Positions 8,461-16,879 of a DNA stretch of 64,000 bases are shown piece by piece. The notes beneath the pieces were generated by a model. It was not told where the DNA came from. It worked only from the letters and a program-made list of their open reading frames with translations, and did not search any database. Each line of letters begins with the position of its first letter. Within the stretch, counting starts at the first letter, position 1. Made by a program: the position numbers and the translations under genes. Source of the DNA: Paenibacillus sp. BJ-4 (GTDB taxonomy: Bacteria; Bacillota; Bacilli; Paenibacillales; Paenibacillaceae); the NCBI RefSeq assembly GCF_020404765.1, contig NZ_JAIVEM010000165.1, forward strand, positions 1 through 64,000, given 5' to 3'.

Positions 8461-8910
8461 TTATCCTGTTACCGGAAAACAACATTTGCTGGACTTTGCC
8501 ATGGCATCGTTAAAGAGTTTCACAGACCGAATCACCGTTTCTCTTTCGAAATCAGTCAAATACGAAAAAACTTCGTTTAAGTATTCATTCATTTGTGCAT
8601 CAATAGTGGTTGCTACATATTTACCTTCCACGGTGAGGGACAGGGTATAGACTCTACGATCGCTAGGGTCCGGTGTTTTCTCAACCAGATTCATCTTGGT
8701 CAAGCTCTGAACCTGTCTGCTGAACGTTGTGATATCTGTTCCAAGGGTTTCAGCAATTTGCTGCATGGAAGGTTTATGCTGGCGATCAATCTCATAAAGA
8801 ATATGGCTTTGAACCGGTGAAATGTCGTGTCCACCCACGGTACAACAGTTTTTGTTTAATAAGCCTAAATAACGGGTCATGTTTTGAAATAACTCTCGTG
8901 TATTTTCCAT
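8461..8910 (-). CDS. MarR-family regulator with two vicinal Cys pairs
   Basis: This 149-aa winged-helix regulator has the recognition region QQIAETLGTDITTFSRQVQS followed by the wing PDPSDRRVYTLSLT. Cys pairs occur near residue 22 (NKNCCTVGG) and near the C-terminus (SSKCCFPV), which is unusual for MarR proteins and suitable for sensing As(III), other thiophilic metals or oxidants. It lies upstream of the small CC peptide, arsM and arsN1 on the same strand, and palindromes with a shared core lie at 8430-8446 and 8947-8963. Autoregulation and control of the arsM side of the locus are inferred. Confidence 0.88.
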   Translation of the reverse strand: MENTRELFQNMTRYLGLLNKNCCTVGGHDISPVQSHILYEIDRQHKPSMQQIAETLGTDITTFSRQVQSLTKMNLVEKTPDPSDRRVYTLSLTVEGKYVATTIDAQMNEYLNEVFSYLTDFERETVIRSVKLFNDAMAKSSKCCFPVTG

Positions 8911-8946
8911 GTATATTTCACCTCATGCCTTAGTTATACATTATAA

Positions 8947-8963
8947 ACTTGCAAATTACAAGT
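8947..8963. promoter_or_regulatory. Second palindromic operator upstream of marR
   Basis: ACTTGCAAATTACAAGT is a near-perfect 17-bp palindrome with core TTGCAAATTACAA, matching the 8430-8446 site. It is placed in the divergent marR/arsR promoter region, as expected for autoregulation. Confidence 0.7.
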
Positions 8964-9002
8964 AATATTCTTGCTTGATTTTAGAGCAGGGTTGAATTAG
9001 CA

Positions 9003-9023
9003 TATAAGCATATAGTTATATAG
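9003..9023 (+). promoter_or_regulatory. Candidate ArsR operator/promoter upstream of arsR
   Basis: The imperfect repeat ATATAAGCATATAGTTATATAG sits about 20 bases before arsR. A related stretch TATATAAGTATATGTTTATAA lies just before arsB (9432-9452). Sharing of an AT-rich alternating motif by both suggests ArsR control. This is by eye only. Confidence 0.4.
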
Positions 9024-9041
9024 TGGAGAGGGGGTTACACA

Positions 9042-9392
9042 TTGGAGCAACTTGGTTATGTAGCCGATCATTTAAAGCTACTGGGGGATAAAACCCGGTT
9101 GGCCATGCTTTCCCTACTAAGAGAAAGAGAATGGTGTGTTTGCGAATTCGTGGATATCTTCGATATGTCGCAGCCTGCCATTAGCCAACATTTGAGGAAA
9201 TTGAATTCGCAAGGGATCGTAAAAAAAGAAAGACGAAGTCAGTGGGTATACTATTCCTTAAACGTAGATGACAAGCCTCATATTCAAGCTGTGCTAGAAT
9301 GTATGCCGGATTTAAAGCATATTTTAAAATGGCTGAATAAAGAGGGACCTATAGCATCTTGTGGGCCGGATTCCCCCGCTTGTTCCTCCTAA
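9042..9392 (+). CDS. arsR: Arsenical resistance repressor ArsR
   Basis: This 116-aa SmtB/ArsR-family repressor carries the type-1 arsenic-binding motif REWCVCEF, with Cys32 and Cys34 at the DNA-recognition helix, followed by the helix-turn-helix MSQPAISQHLRKL. As(III) binding releases it from DNA. It starts at TTG with upstream GAGAGGGGG. It heads the plus-strand arsB-arsC operon and is divergent from the marR side. AT-rich repeats around 9003-9023 (CATATAAGCATATAG) are candidate operators. Confidence 0.95.
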   Translation: MEQLGYVADHLKLLGDKTRLAMLSLLREREWCVCEFVDIFDMSQPAISQHLRKLNSQGIVKKERRSQWVYYSLNVDDKPHIQAVLECMPDLKHILKWLNKEGPIASCGPDSPACSS

Positions 9393-9473
9393 GTTATTCA
9401 GTTTATCTCCTAGCGGGGACAAATGTTTTTTTTATATAAGTATATGTTTATAAGGTAATGGAGGTTTTGAACA

Positions 9474-10763
9474 TTGGTTTTGTTGGCATGCATTATATTT
9501 TTAATCACTTTAGTGTTGGTGATCTGGCAGCCTAAAAACCTGTCTATTGGCTGGTCAGCCTGCGGAGGAGCCATACTTGCTCTACTGGTGGGTGTCGTCG
9601 ATTTGCATGATGTTTGGGAAGTTACTCGGATTGTCTGGAATGCGACTTTGGCTTTTGTATCCATCATCCTGATTTCGTTGGTGCTCGATAAAATCGGCTT
9701 CTTCGAATGGGCGGCGCTTCACATGGCACGAGCTGCGCGGGGAAGCGGAACCCGGATGTTTGTGTATGTGACTATTCTTGGCGCCGTTGTCTCTGCCTTT
9801 TTTGCGAATGATGGTGCGGCCTTAATTCTGACACCTATTGTACTTGCGATGGTTCGGGCACTGAAATTGGATGAGAAAATGGTATTCCCTTTCATCATAG
9901 CGAGTGGATTTATTGCGGACACGACGTCACTTCCGCTTGTGGTAAGCAACCTGGTGAATATTGTATCAGCCGATTTTTTTGGCATCACCTTTATGGAATA
10001 TGCGAGTCGTATGATCGTCCCTAATTTATTTTCCTTAGCGGCTAGTATCGTGGTACTGTATCTCTTTTTCCGCAAAAGGATTCCCAAAACGTTTGATGCC
10101 GCACAATTAATAGCACCTGCAGAAGCGATTAAAGATCCAAAAATGTTCCGCATGTCCTGGATCGTTCTCGCGGTGCTGTTGCTTGGCTACTTTGCAAGCG
10201 AGTTTTTTAGTATTCCTGTCTCGGTCGTAGCCGGTATCATTGCCGTCTTTTTCTTGCTGCTGGCTAGAAAAAGTCCTGCGGTACCGTTGAAAGAAGTCAT
10301 CACGGGTGCTCCATGGGCTATCGTATTTTTCTCTATCGGCATGTATGTAGTGGTATATGGTCTGCGTAATGCCGGTTTGACGGATCTGCTGGCTCATGTG
10401 ATTCAAGCGGCTGCCGATCAAGGTATGTTTGTAGCTACTATGGGGATGGGTTTTATCGCGGCGGTTATCTCGTCGTTGATGAATAACATGCCTACGGTCA
10501 TGATTGATGCGCTTGCCATTAATGCCACTCATGCAACCGGTATGGTCAAAGAGGCGCTGATTTATGCTAATGTGATTGGATCGGATTTGGGACCGAAAAT
10601 AACCCCGATTGGTTCATTGGCCACATTGTTGTGGCTCCATGTGCTTAGCTCTAAAGGTGTGAAAATTTCTTGGGGAACTTATTTTAAGACAGGCATTGTT
10701 TTAACAATTCCTACACTTTTCATTACCCTATTGGGCTTATATCTGTGGTTAGTCATTTCATAA
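9474..10763 (+). CDS. arsB: Arsenite efflux permease ArsB
   Basis: This 429-aa integral membrane protein is nearly the standard ArsB length, with about 12 hydrophobic segments and the family landmarks FANDGAALILTPIV, SLMNNMPTVM and SDLGPKITPIGSLATLLWLH. It exports As(III)/Sb(III) from the cytoplasm using the proton gradient. The start is a TTG with upstream GGAGG. It follows arsR after 80 bases and precedes arsC. Confidence 0.96.
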   Translation: MVLLACIIFLITLVLVIWQPKNLSIGWSACGGAILALLVGVVDLHDVWEVTRIVWNATLAFVSIILISLVLDKIGFFEWAALHMARAARGSGTRMFVYVTILGAVVSAFFANDGAALILTPIVLAMVRALKLDEKMVFPFIIASGFIADTTSLPLVVSNLVNIVSADFFGITFMEYASRMIVPNLFSLAASIVVLYLFFRKRIPKTFDAAQLIAPAEAIKDPKMFRMSWIVLAVLLLGYFASEFFSIPVSVVAGIIAVFFLLLARKSPAVPLKEVITGAPWAIVFFSIGMYVVVYGLRNAGLTDLLAHVIQAAADQGMFVATMGMGFIAAVISSLMNNMPTVMIDALAINATHATGMVKEALIYANVIGSDLGPKITPIGSLATLLWLHVLSSKGVKISWGTYFKTGIVLTIPTLFITLLGLYLWLVIS

Positions 10764-10788
10764 TTGAACATTAAAGGAGACGTTTCTC

Positions 10789-11208
10789 ATGGAGAAAAAG
10801 ACAATTTACTTTTTGTGTACCGGTAATTCTTGTCGGAGTCAAATGGCAGAAGGATGGGCTAAAAAATATCTAGGAAGCAATTGGAACGTATATAGTGCAG
10901 GTATTGAAGCGCACGGCCTTAACCCTAAAGCGGTGCAAGCGATGAGTGAAGTAGGTATCGATATTTCTGGTCAAACTTCGGATATTATTGATCCTGTCTT
11001 GCTGAACAATGCCGATTTGGTTGTGACGTTGTGCGGGGATGCTGCAGATAAATGTCCCATTACACCTTCACAAGTTCGTCGTGAACATTGGGGATTTGAT
11101 GATCCGGCCAAAGCTGAAGGATCGGAAGAAGAGAAATGGGGCGTCTTCCAGCAGGTTCGTGACCAGGTGGGTGAACGCATTAAACAATTTGCAGCAACCG
11201 GAGAATAG
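10789..11208 (+). CDS. arsC: Arsenate reductase, thioredoxin-coupled
   Basis: This 139-aa protein has the low-molecular-weight phosphatase loop FLCTGNSCRS (Cys10 to Arg16) and the redox pair Cys82/Cys89 (TLCGDAADKCP). It reduces As(V) to As(III) for export by ArsB, with the disulfide relayed to thioredoxin. The start ATG follows AAAGGAGA. It is part of the arsR-arsB-arsC operon. Confidence 0.97.
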   Translation: MEKKTIYFLCTGNSCRSQMAEGWAKKYLGSNWNVYSAGIEAHGLNPKAVQAMSEVGIDISGQTSDIIDPVLLNNADLVVTLCGDAADKCPITPSQVRREHWGFDDPAKAEGSEEEKWGVFQQVRDQVGERIKQFAATGE

Positions 11209-11245
11209 CAGTTACTGCTATGAACTCGATAGAGGGAGGATGATT

Positions 11246-11677
11246 ATGGCGAATTATCACACGCTTGTTGAGAACAAAGTATATATTGGCGGAGAGAGTG
11301 CATTGTTCCAAGCTCTTCGAGAGCAAGAGATCACAGATGTTTTTGATCTGCGAGATAACGGCACAGAGGCAGAAGGATTTCCGGCAAAGGTAACGCGTCA
11401 CCATTATCCGATTATGGAACATGAGACTGGGCAGGAGACTTCTGTGCAAGCTGCTATTCAGGCTGTTAAAGAAGCGGTAAACAGTGGGAAGACGGTGTAT
11501 TTCCATTGCGCCGGTGGGCGCAATCGAACAGGAACAGTAGCAACTGGAGTATTACTTGAGTTAGGTTTGGCCACCACATTGGAAGAAGCAGAAGCCTTGG
11601 CCAAAGAAAAACGGCCGGATATCCACATCAAGCAAGAAATGCGTGATGTATTGAAGGGATTTTATCTTTTCCAGTAA
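11246..11677 (+). CDS. Dual-specificity-type protein phosphatase in the ars operon
   Basis: This 143-aa protein carries the Cys-phosphatase signature HCAGGRNRTG (nucleophile Cys88, Arg94) and the upstream acid-loop region VFDLRDNG. The start ATG 11246 follows GAGGGAGG; longer starts overlap arsC and lack a ribosome binding site. It lies 37 bases after arsC and is closed by a terminator, so it belongs to the ars operon. Its role there is unknown. It might act on phosphorylated or arsenylated substrates, but no sequence feature shows which. Confidence 0.85.
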   Translation: MANYHTLVENKVYIGGESALFQALREQEITDVFDLRDNGTEAEGFPAKVTRHHYPIMEHETGQETSVQAAIQAVKEAVNSGKTVYFHCAGGRNRTGTVATGVLLELGLATTLEEAEALAKEKRPDIHIKQEMRDVLKGFYLFQ

Positions 11678-11694
11678 TTAAATCGATACAGCAA

Positions 11695-11732
11695 AGGAGC
11701 TACTTCCAATGGGAGATAGCCCTTATTTTTTT
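11695..11732 (+). terminator. Terminator of the arsRBC operon
   Basis: Arms AGGAGCTA and TAGCCCT pair with one bulge, with further inner pairing (CTTCC/GGGAG), and are followed by TTATTTTTTT. Confidence 0.75.
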
Positions 11733-11980
11733 AAAAAGTTCATCCAAAGGAAGTACTAACTCAGTAGGCATTAGATTTGATGTCTACGAAAAAAATAAAA
11801 ACTGCTCTAACTTGTACCGAAAGGACAGTGGCAGACTTGAAAATAAAGTATTAGACTGAGAAAATGTGCTCTATGCATGGCTTCGCAGAATGGCGGAACT
11901 CCATAAATAATCCTCTGTATAAAATCGGATATTTCAACCATATTAAGACGGTATTTTATTCCAAACGTACAGAGGAGCAG
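11733..11980. other. Intergenic region between the ars operon and the exported protein gene
   Basis: No gene or clear signal is seen across about 250 bases except AGAGGAG at 11971-11977, the ribosome binding site for the next gene. Confidence 0.5.
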
Positions 11981-12636
11981 ATGAATGTGAAAAAAATTGG
12001 TTGAAGGCGTTGCTGTTAACCTTGGCGCTCGTTTTTAGCGTGACGCCGGCAGTATCAGTGCAAGCGAAGGTAGGCGAGGAGAAGGATACTGCTTGCCTAA
12101 GTCCCAAAATGGTACAGCTGAAAGGCGATATACAGAAGGTATGGATCGACCATACGATATGGACGAGAAGCTATATTGTCAGCGCCTTGTCTAATCGTCA
12201 AGATCAGAAGGACGTATTGGACCGGCTTTTACGGAATCAGCAGGACATAGACAATGTGATCAAGCCTTATTATGGGCAAGTTGCCGGAAATAAGCTGGCT
12301 GATCTTCTGAGAGAGCATATTCTGATCGCAGGGAAAATTGTAGTGGCTGCCAAAGCGGGAAATCAGGCGGATGTGAAAAAGTTAGAGGCGGTTTGGCATA
12401 GAAACGCCGACGATATCGCCAAATTTTTAAGCGCAGCGAATTCGAACTGGCAGTTTAAAGCGCTGCAAGATATGCTGTATACGCACCTTCAGTTGATTAA
12501 GGAAGTAGTCCTTGACTGTATCAAAGGAGATTGGAAAGCGGATATTGCAGCAACCGACAAAAACGAGATACATATGATTCATTTAGCGGACATCTTGACA
12601 AAAGGCATTGTCAAACAGTTTCCTGGAAAATTTTAA
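11981..12636 (+). CDS. Exported helical protein of unknown function, signal peptide frameshifted
   Basis: The main frame (from 12001) encodes a hydrophobic signal segment (LKALLLTLALVF, cleavage near VSVQAKV) and then about 185 helical residues with two Cys. The family is not one I can name with confidence. A well-placed ATG at 11981 behind AGAGGAG reads MNVKK and then leaves the frame. Adding one A to the A7 run (11990-11996) gives MNVKKNWLKALLL, a normal signal peptide. So the gene is either frameshifted by one base, mis-sequenced, or expressed by slippage. TTG 12001 itself has no ribosome binding site. Confidence 0.7.
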
Positions 12637-12665
12637 GCGAATGCTATAGACGATTCAAAGCAGAT

Positions 12666-12712
12666 TAGCTTTTTATAATCACCCGAAAGGGTGGCTATGG
12701 AAAGCTTTTTTT
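12666..12712 (+). terminator. Strong terminator after the exported protein gene
   Basis: A long stem (TAGCTTTTTATAATCACCC, GAAA tetraloop, GGGTGGC through AAAGCT, with small internal loops) is followed by a T7 run. Confidence 0.88.
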
Positions 12713-13097
12713 ACCGGTTTAATAAATTGTTGATCGTTAATTATTAATAATTGAGTTTTCATAAAGAAACAGAATGGACCAGCATTCCTTTTATTCATAT
12801 TTTCCGCCAGAACACAAAAGTACGCCATTGTTTTGGCATAGTAGACCCGCTCCTGATTATGAAGTTTTCATTCTACTAGCCCTTAATTTTTCTGTCCAAT
12901 TAGGTGTAGCCGATCCAGTGTGGTAACTTCCATTTTACACAAACCCATACATGGGTTTTTGCTTTTTTAGCTGTCGCACTTCATATTACAATCTGTCTTA
13001 TAATAAAAAATTCGAAGAAAATCTCCCGAACATGATACAAAAAAGGAAGAAGGTTCGTCTTCCTAATAGCTGCAGCTTAAAAGGAGGCAATTATAAA
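12713..13097. other. Intergenic region before the ECF sigma operon
   Basis: No gene is seen. There is an AT-rich palindromic patch around 12738-12755. The sigma operon promoter must lie here, but I could not identify an unambiguous ECF -35/-10 pair. Confidence 0.5.
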
Positions 13098-13616
13098 ATG
13101 AGTATTCCGGAATCCTCAGCATTCCGCAACATATTTTATGAGCATTATCCAACTGTACGTAGAAAACTGGCCGCGCTGGTACGTGATGAAGCCGCAGCCG
13201 ACGATCTGTCGCAGGAAGTATTTCTGAGGTTGTACAGGAATCCGCCGGATAACCCGGCAACCCTGGGAGCATGGCTGCACCGGGTACTGACAAGAATCGG
13301 ATACGATTATTTAGAGAAGAAAGCAAGAGAGAGAAAGCTGCAGAACAAGCAGGAGATGATGTATGAAGGGGAAGCCGCTCCTGAATCCGGCGAAGAGGCG
13401 CTAATGCGTCAGTTGGATCATGAAGAGGTTCAGGCTTGGCTGGACAGGCTGCCCGAACGAGACCGCCAGGCGCTGCTTCTGCGCTACTCCGGCTACAGCT
13501 ATGCGGAGATCGCGGAAGAGCTTAATGTCAGGCCGCCGCTAATCGGCAGTCTGCTGCAAAGAGCGACACGCAAGCTGCAGGTCACAGCCAGCAAGGCTAT
13601 GGCACGGCAGGACTAA
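13098..13616 (+). CDS. ECF-type RNA polymerase sigma factor
   Basis: This 172-aa sigma-70 family protein has region 2 (EAAADDLSQEVFLRLYR) and region 4 (LPERDRQALLLRYSGYSYAEIAEEL), with no extra domains. The ATG at 13098 follows AAAAGGAGG; an upstream in-frame extension lacks a ribosome binding site. It directs RNA polymerase to a small regulon. It is followed after 28 bases by a membrane-anchored anti-sigma-like protein and then two ABC transporter genes, forming one operon. Confidence 0.93.
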   Translation: MSIPESSAFRNIFYEHYPTVRRKLAALVRDEAAADDLSQEVFLRLYRNPPDNPATLGAWLHRVLTRIGYDYLEKKARERKLQNKQEMMYEGEAAPESGEEALMRQLDHEEVQAWLDRLPERDRQALLLRYSGYSYAEIAEELNVRPPLIGSLLQRATRKLQVTASKAMARQD

Positions 13617-13644
13617 CCTAACATTCGGAAAGGGTTGAAACGAT

Positions 13645-14751
13645 ATGACTACCAAACCGCAGCATTCAGAAGCGGAAAAAAGTACACACGAAGCCTGGGA
13701 GAGGCTGCAACAGAAACTGGCCACGGAGCCGGTAAACGCCAAATGGGAGACCTGGGGCGTAATTAACAAAGAGGACGGTCTGAAGCCTGATGATACCCTT
13801 ACGCCGTCAGCGGACTCAGCCGCAATTCAGGATTCGGCATCCAGTTTGAAAGTTAAGGCTCCGGCTCCGGTTGCTTCTTTCCGACGGCAGGCAGGCAAAG
13901 GACGGAAGTGGGCCGCAGCGGCAGCGGCAGCCGTTATCTTCGGCGCCGTACTTGCAACCCCTGTGGGAAATAACGCGCTGGCGGCGATTTTAAATCAATT
14001 CCGGGTACAGGATATCGCTACAGTTGACGAAAGCACGCTCGAAAATATGTTTAATCAGCTGGCCCCAGGAAAATCGGCCGACATGGAAAACACCTTTGGC
14101 CAGTTTACATCGGAAAGCGGAAACGTACAGGGGGAATTTACGCGTGAGCAGGCCGTCTCCAAGCTCGGATATCAGCTTCTTCCAGTAAATGTGGCCGGAA
14201 CGAAGGAAAGTGTGTACGTTACTCCTTCGCAAAAAATTACAATGAAGCTGAATGTGGACGAGCTCAATAAAGCTATGCAGCGTGTAGGGGCAACGAAGCT
14301 GCTGCCGGAGTCGATGGACGGCAAAGAAATAGCATTTAGTACTCATGAAAGCGTAAATTACGATTTGGGTACCGATCAGGACCATTGGGCAACTCTGACA
14401 CAGATGCAGGCTCCTGAAATTACGGTTGATCCGTCCGTTGATACAGGGGAAGCGGTGGATGCCGTTCTTCAGCTCCCGATTCTGCCTTCCAATCTGAAAG
14501 AACAGGTAAAGCGCAGCAGCATTCTGGCGGGTTCCATTCCTATGCCGTATGTGGTTAATGAAGGTGCTGAAACTTCTAAGATTACCGTTGGAGGAACCAA
14601 GATTTTGGTTACAAAGGTGAAGTACAGTTCAATGACGAATCGTACCGCTATCTGGATCAAAGACGGACAGTTCTTCTCCTTTGAAGGCGGGAGCGCCTAT
14701 GAGTCGGAGGCTGATTTCATGAACAAGCTTAAGGAGCTGGTTGAGGCATGA
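13645..14751 (+). CDS. Membrane-anchored anti-sigma-like protein
   Basis: This 368-aa protein has a hydrophilic N-terminal third rich in Glu/Trp, one membrane segment at about residues 92-110 (KWAAAAAAAVIFGAVLATPV) and a large extracellular domain with beta-rich composition. The order directly after an ECF sigma gene and the N-in topology fit an anti-sigma factor whose outer domain senses a signal. No catalytic motif is visible. Its stop overlaps the start of the ABC ATPase (ATGA). Confidence 0.8.
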   Translation: MTTKPQHSEAEKSTHEAWERLQQKLATEPVNAKWETWGVINKEDGLKPDDTLTPSADSAAIQDSASSLKVKAPAPVASFRRQAGKGRKWAAAAAAAVIFGAVLATPVGNNALAAILNQFRVQDIATVDESTLENMFNQLAPGKSADMENTFGQFTSESGNVQGEFTREQAVSKLGYQLLPVNVAGTKESVYVTPSQKITMKLNVDELNKAMQRVGATKLLPESMDGKEIAFSTHESVNYDLGTDQDHWATLTQMQAPEITVDPSVDTGEAVDAVLQLPILPSNLKEQVKRSSILAGSIPMPYVVNEGAETSKITVGGTKILVTKVKYSSMTNRTAIWIKDGQFFSFEGGSAYESEADFMNKLKELVEA

Positions 14752-15731
14752 GTAAGCCGGCAATCGACGCTAAAGAATTAACCAAGGAATACAGCAACGG
14801 GCGCGGCTGCCGCAACGTGACCATCACCGTAGGGAAAGGGGAAGCCATTGGCTTCCTCGGCCCCAATGGAGCCGGGAAAAGCACGTTTGTGAAAATGCTG
14901 GTCGGACTTATCCATCCGACGGCCGGAGAAGCGACCCTGATGGGTGCACCCATCGGTACGCTCGAAGCGAAACGGCAAATCGGGTATCTCCCCGAGCTGT
15001 ACCGGTATCAGGAATGGCTTACCGGTGATGAGGTCGTCCGGTTGCATGGGCGATTATGCGGTTTGGACAAGCAGGTGATTAACAAGAGAGCTCCTGAGCT
15101 ATTGCACATGGTAGGTGTGGGTCAGCGGGGGAAGGACCGTGTTAAGCATTATTCCAAAGGCATGCAGCAGCGGCTTGGACTGGCTTGCGCGCTGGTGAAT
15201 GATCCGGCCGTGATTTTTCTTGATGAGCCTTCTTCCGCCATGGATCCGGTTGGACGAATGCATGTGCGGAGTATACTTGAGGAACTGAAGCAACAGGGGA
15301 AAACGATTTTCTTAAACTCCCATCTGCTTGAGGATGTGGAAGTATTATGTGACAGAATGGCACTCTTGAATAACGGACAGGTTCTCCGCCATGGGCGGGT
15401 AGCCGAAGTGCTTCAGAAGCGAGTCTGCTGGCGTTTTAAAGTCGGCGGATTTTCGCCTTTTTTGCTGTCTTGGCTTATGGATACGACAGGGCTCAGCTTT
15501 TGGGTAATAACAGATGGAAAAGCCGAAGGCGGATTTACAGGAGAGAGGGGCGCAGATGATACCGTCTGGCTTGAAGCGGAGCTGGAGAGCGAAGAACAGG
15601 CAGGCTGGATCAATATGCTGCTGATCGGACAGGGGATGACGTTATATGAAGTCACCAAAGTTCAAGAACGGCTTGAAGAGTGGTTCATGGAGGCTGTTGC
15701 AGGGCTAAATCATAGGGGGGAACAGGAATGA
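14748..15731 (+). CDS. ABC transporter ATP-binding protein
   Basis: This 327-aa ATPase has Walker A GPNGAGKST, signature YSKGMQQRLGLA, Walker B VIFLDEPSSAMD and H-loop SHLLED, plus a C-terminal extension typical of BcrA/CcmA-type exporters. It powers the permease encoded next. Its start overlaps the anti-sigma stop and its stop overlaps the permease start, so translation is coupled. The substrate is unknown; cell-envelope antibiotics are common for this class. Confidence 0.92.
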   Translation: MSKPAIDAKELTKEYSNGRGCRNVTITVGKGEAIGFLGPNGAGKSTFVKMLVGLIHPTAGEATLMGAPIGTLEAKRQIGYLPELYRYQEWLTGDEVVRLHGRLCGLDKQVINKRAPELLHMVGVGQRGKDRVKHYSKGMQQRLGLACALVNDPAVIFLDEPSSAMDPVGRMHVRSILEELKQQGKTIFLNSHLLEDVEVLCDRMALLNNGQVLRHGRVAEVLQKRVCWRFKVGGFSPFLLSWLMDTTGLSFWVITDGKAEGGFTGERGADDTVWLEAELESEEQAGWINMLLIGQGMTLYEVTKVQERLEEWFMEAVAGLNHRGEQE

Positions 15732-16609
15732 GGATTATTTGGACCATGACCTGGAAGGAGCTGCTGCGCAAACGGGTCCTCCTGCTGACACTTTTATTAA
15801 CCGTTGTATTCCTGCTGGGTTTTTGGTTTATTGCCGGCGCCATCGGAGAAGATTCTGCCTCCAGGGTGATCACAGGCGGTACGGATAATGGAAATATGAT
15901 CCAGGAATTTACGCTCGGGCTGTTTATTTTGATGCTCGGTTTTTTATTCGCAAGTTTTGTACTTGCCTTTTTAGCGATTTTCAGCTCATTTTCCGCGATT
16001 GCGGGCGAGGCGGAGCAGGGGGTCATGCAGGCGATGCTGCCGCGGCCGATTCCGAGGTGGAAATGGTATACGGGCCGCTGGCTCGGCTATGTTTCGCTTG
16101 GTGTAATCTATGCCTTGATATTGTACAGCCTGATTTTGTGGATCACCGATGTCCATGCTTCGATCCCGCGTGATCCGGTAGTACTGGTACAAGCTTTTTT
16201 GCTCTTTGCTTCAGTCGTTCCCTTGCTTGTGACCGTGTCCATGTTCGGGTCCGGATACTTGTCCTCGGTTGCGAACGGTGTCGTCATGACGATGCTTTAT
16301 GGGGCTGGTTGGCTCGGTGGCATGGTTGGCAAAATCATTGGCTCTGTGGGTCTGGAGCCAGGTCCTATGCAGACCCTGAACAATATAACGGGTGTCCTGT
16401 CCCTGATCATGCCTGCCGATGGGCTACAGCGTAAAATGCAGGCAGTGCTGTTCAGCTTCGAGGATATTAATGGACTCATCCCGGTAAGCACGAGTGGACC
16501 GTTTGGTATCGGTGAGATTCCTTCAACAGCCTTTTTGGTGTACGCGGCATTTTACACGGCTGTGCTCTTTGGGCTCGGGCTGTTCCGCTTCGCTCGCAAG
16601 GATTTATAG
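15728..16609 (+). CDS. ABC-2 type permease
   Basis: This 293-aa membrane protein has about six hydrophobic segments and the ABC-2 pattern (FSSFSAIAGEAEQGVMQAML after the second segment, where the ATPase contact lies). It is partner to the preceding ATPase and last gene of the sigma/anti-sigma operon. A hairpin without a T run (16613-16639) follows. Confidence 0.9.
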   Translation: MRIIWTMTWKELLRKRVLLLTLLLTVVFLLGFWFIAGAIGEDSASRVITGGTDNGNMIQEFTLGLFILMLGFLFASFVLAFLAIFSSFSAIAGEAEQGVMQAMLPRPIPRWKWYTGRWLGYVSLGVIYALILYSLILWITDVHASIPRDPVVLVQAFLLFASVVPLLVTVSMFGSGYLSSVANGVVMTMLYGAGWLGGMVGKIIGSVGLEPGPMQTLNNITGVLSLIMPADGLQRKMQAVLFSFEDINGLIPVSTSGPFGIGEIPSTAFLVYAAFYTAVLFGLGLFRFARKDL

Positions 16610-16612
16610 GTT

Positions 16613-16639
16613 CTGCTTTGAAGCTTCCGGCTTCAGCAG
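16613..16639 (+). terminator. Hairpin after the ABC operon (weak terminator)
   Basis: CTGCTTTGAAGC pairs with GCTTCAGCAG around a short loop, immediately after the permease stop, but no T run follows. It may be a 3' stabilising hairpin or a weak terminator. Confidence 0.4.
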
Positions 16640-16818
16640 CCATGCAAACTGTTCTGTATTGCCAAAGCATGTATGGAGGGAGGGTGATGGTGGCTATATC
16701 CTGCAGACGCTTGAACTTGTTTTCCCCATGGCTGTAGTCACACATCTTAAAGTTTTGGGAATTTTAAGTATTGTATTATGATAAACTTGATTCCATTATT
16801 TGATTCGAGCGATGGTAT

Positions 16819-16831
16819 GGGACAGTGTCCC
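16819..16831. promoter_or_regulatory. Perfect palindrome upstream of the glycosyltransferase
   Basis: GGGACAGTGTCCC is a perfect palindrome around one central base, about 50 bases before the ATG of the next gene, in an AT-rich promoter region. It is a candidate operator with unknown regulator. Confidence 0.45.
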
Positions 16832-16879
16832 TTACTATTTACACATTTTAGAGAACAGTATACCTAAGGAGTGGCAGAA

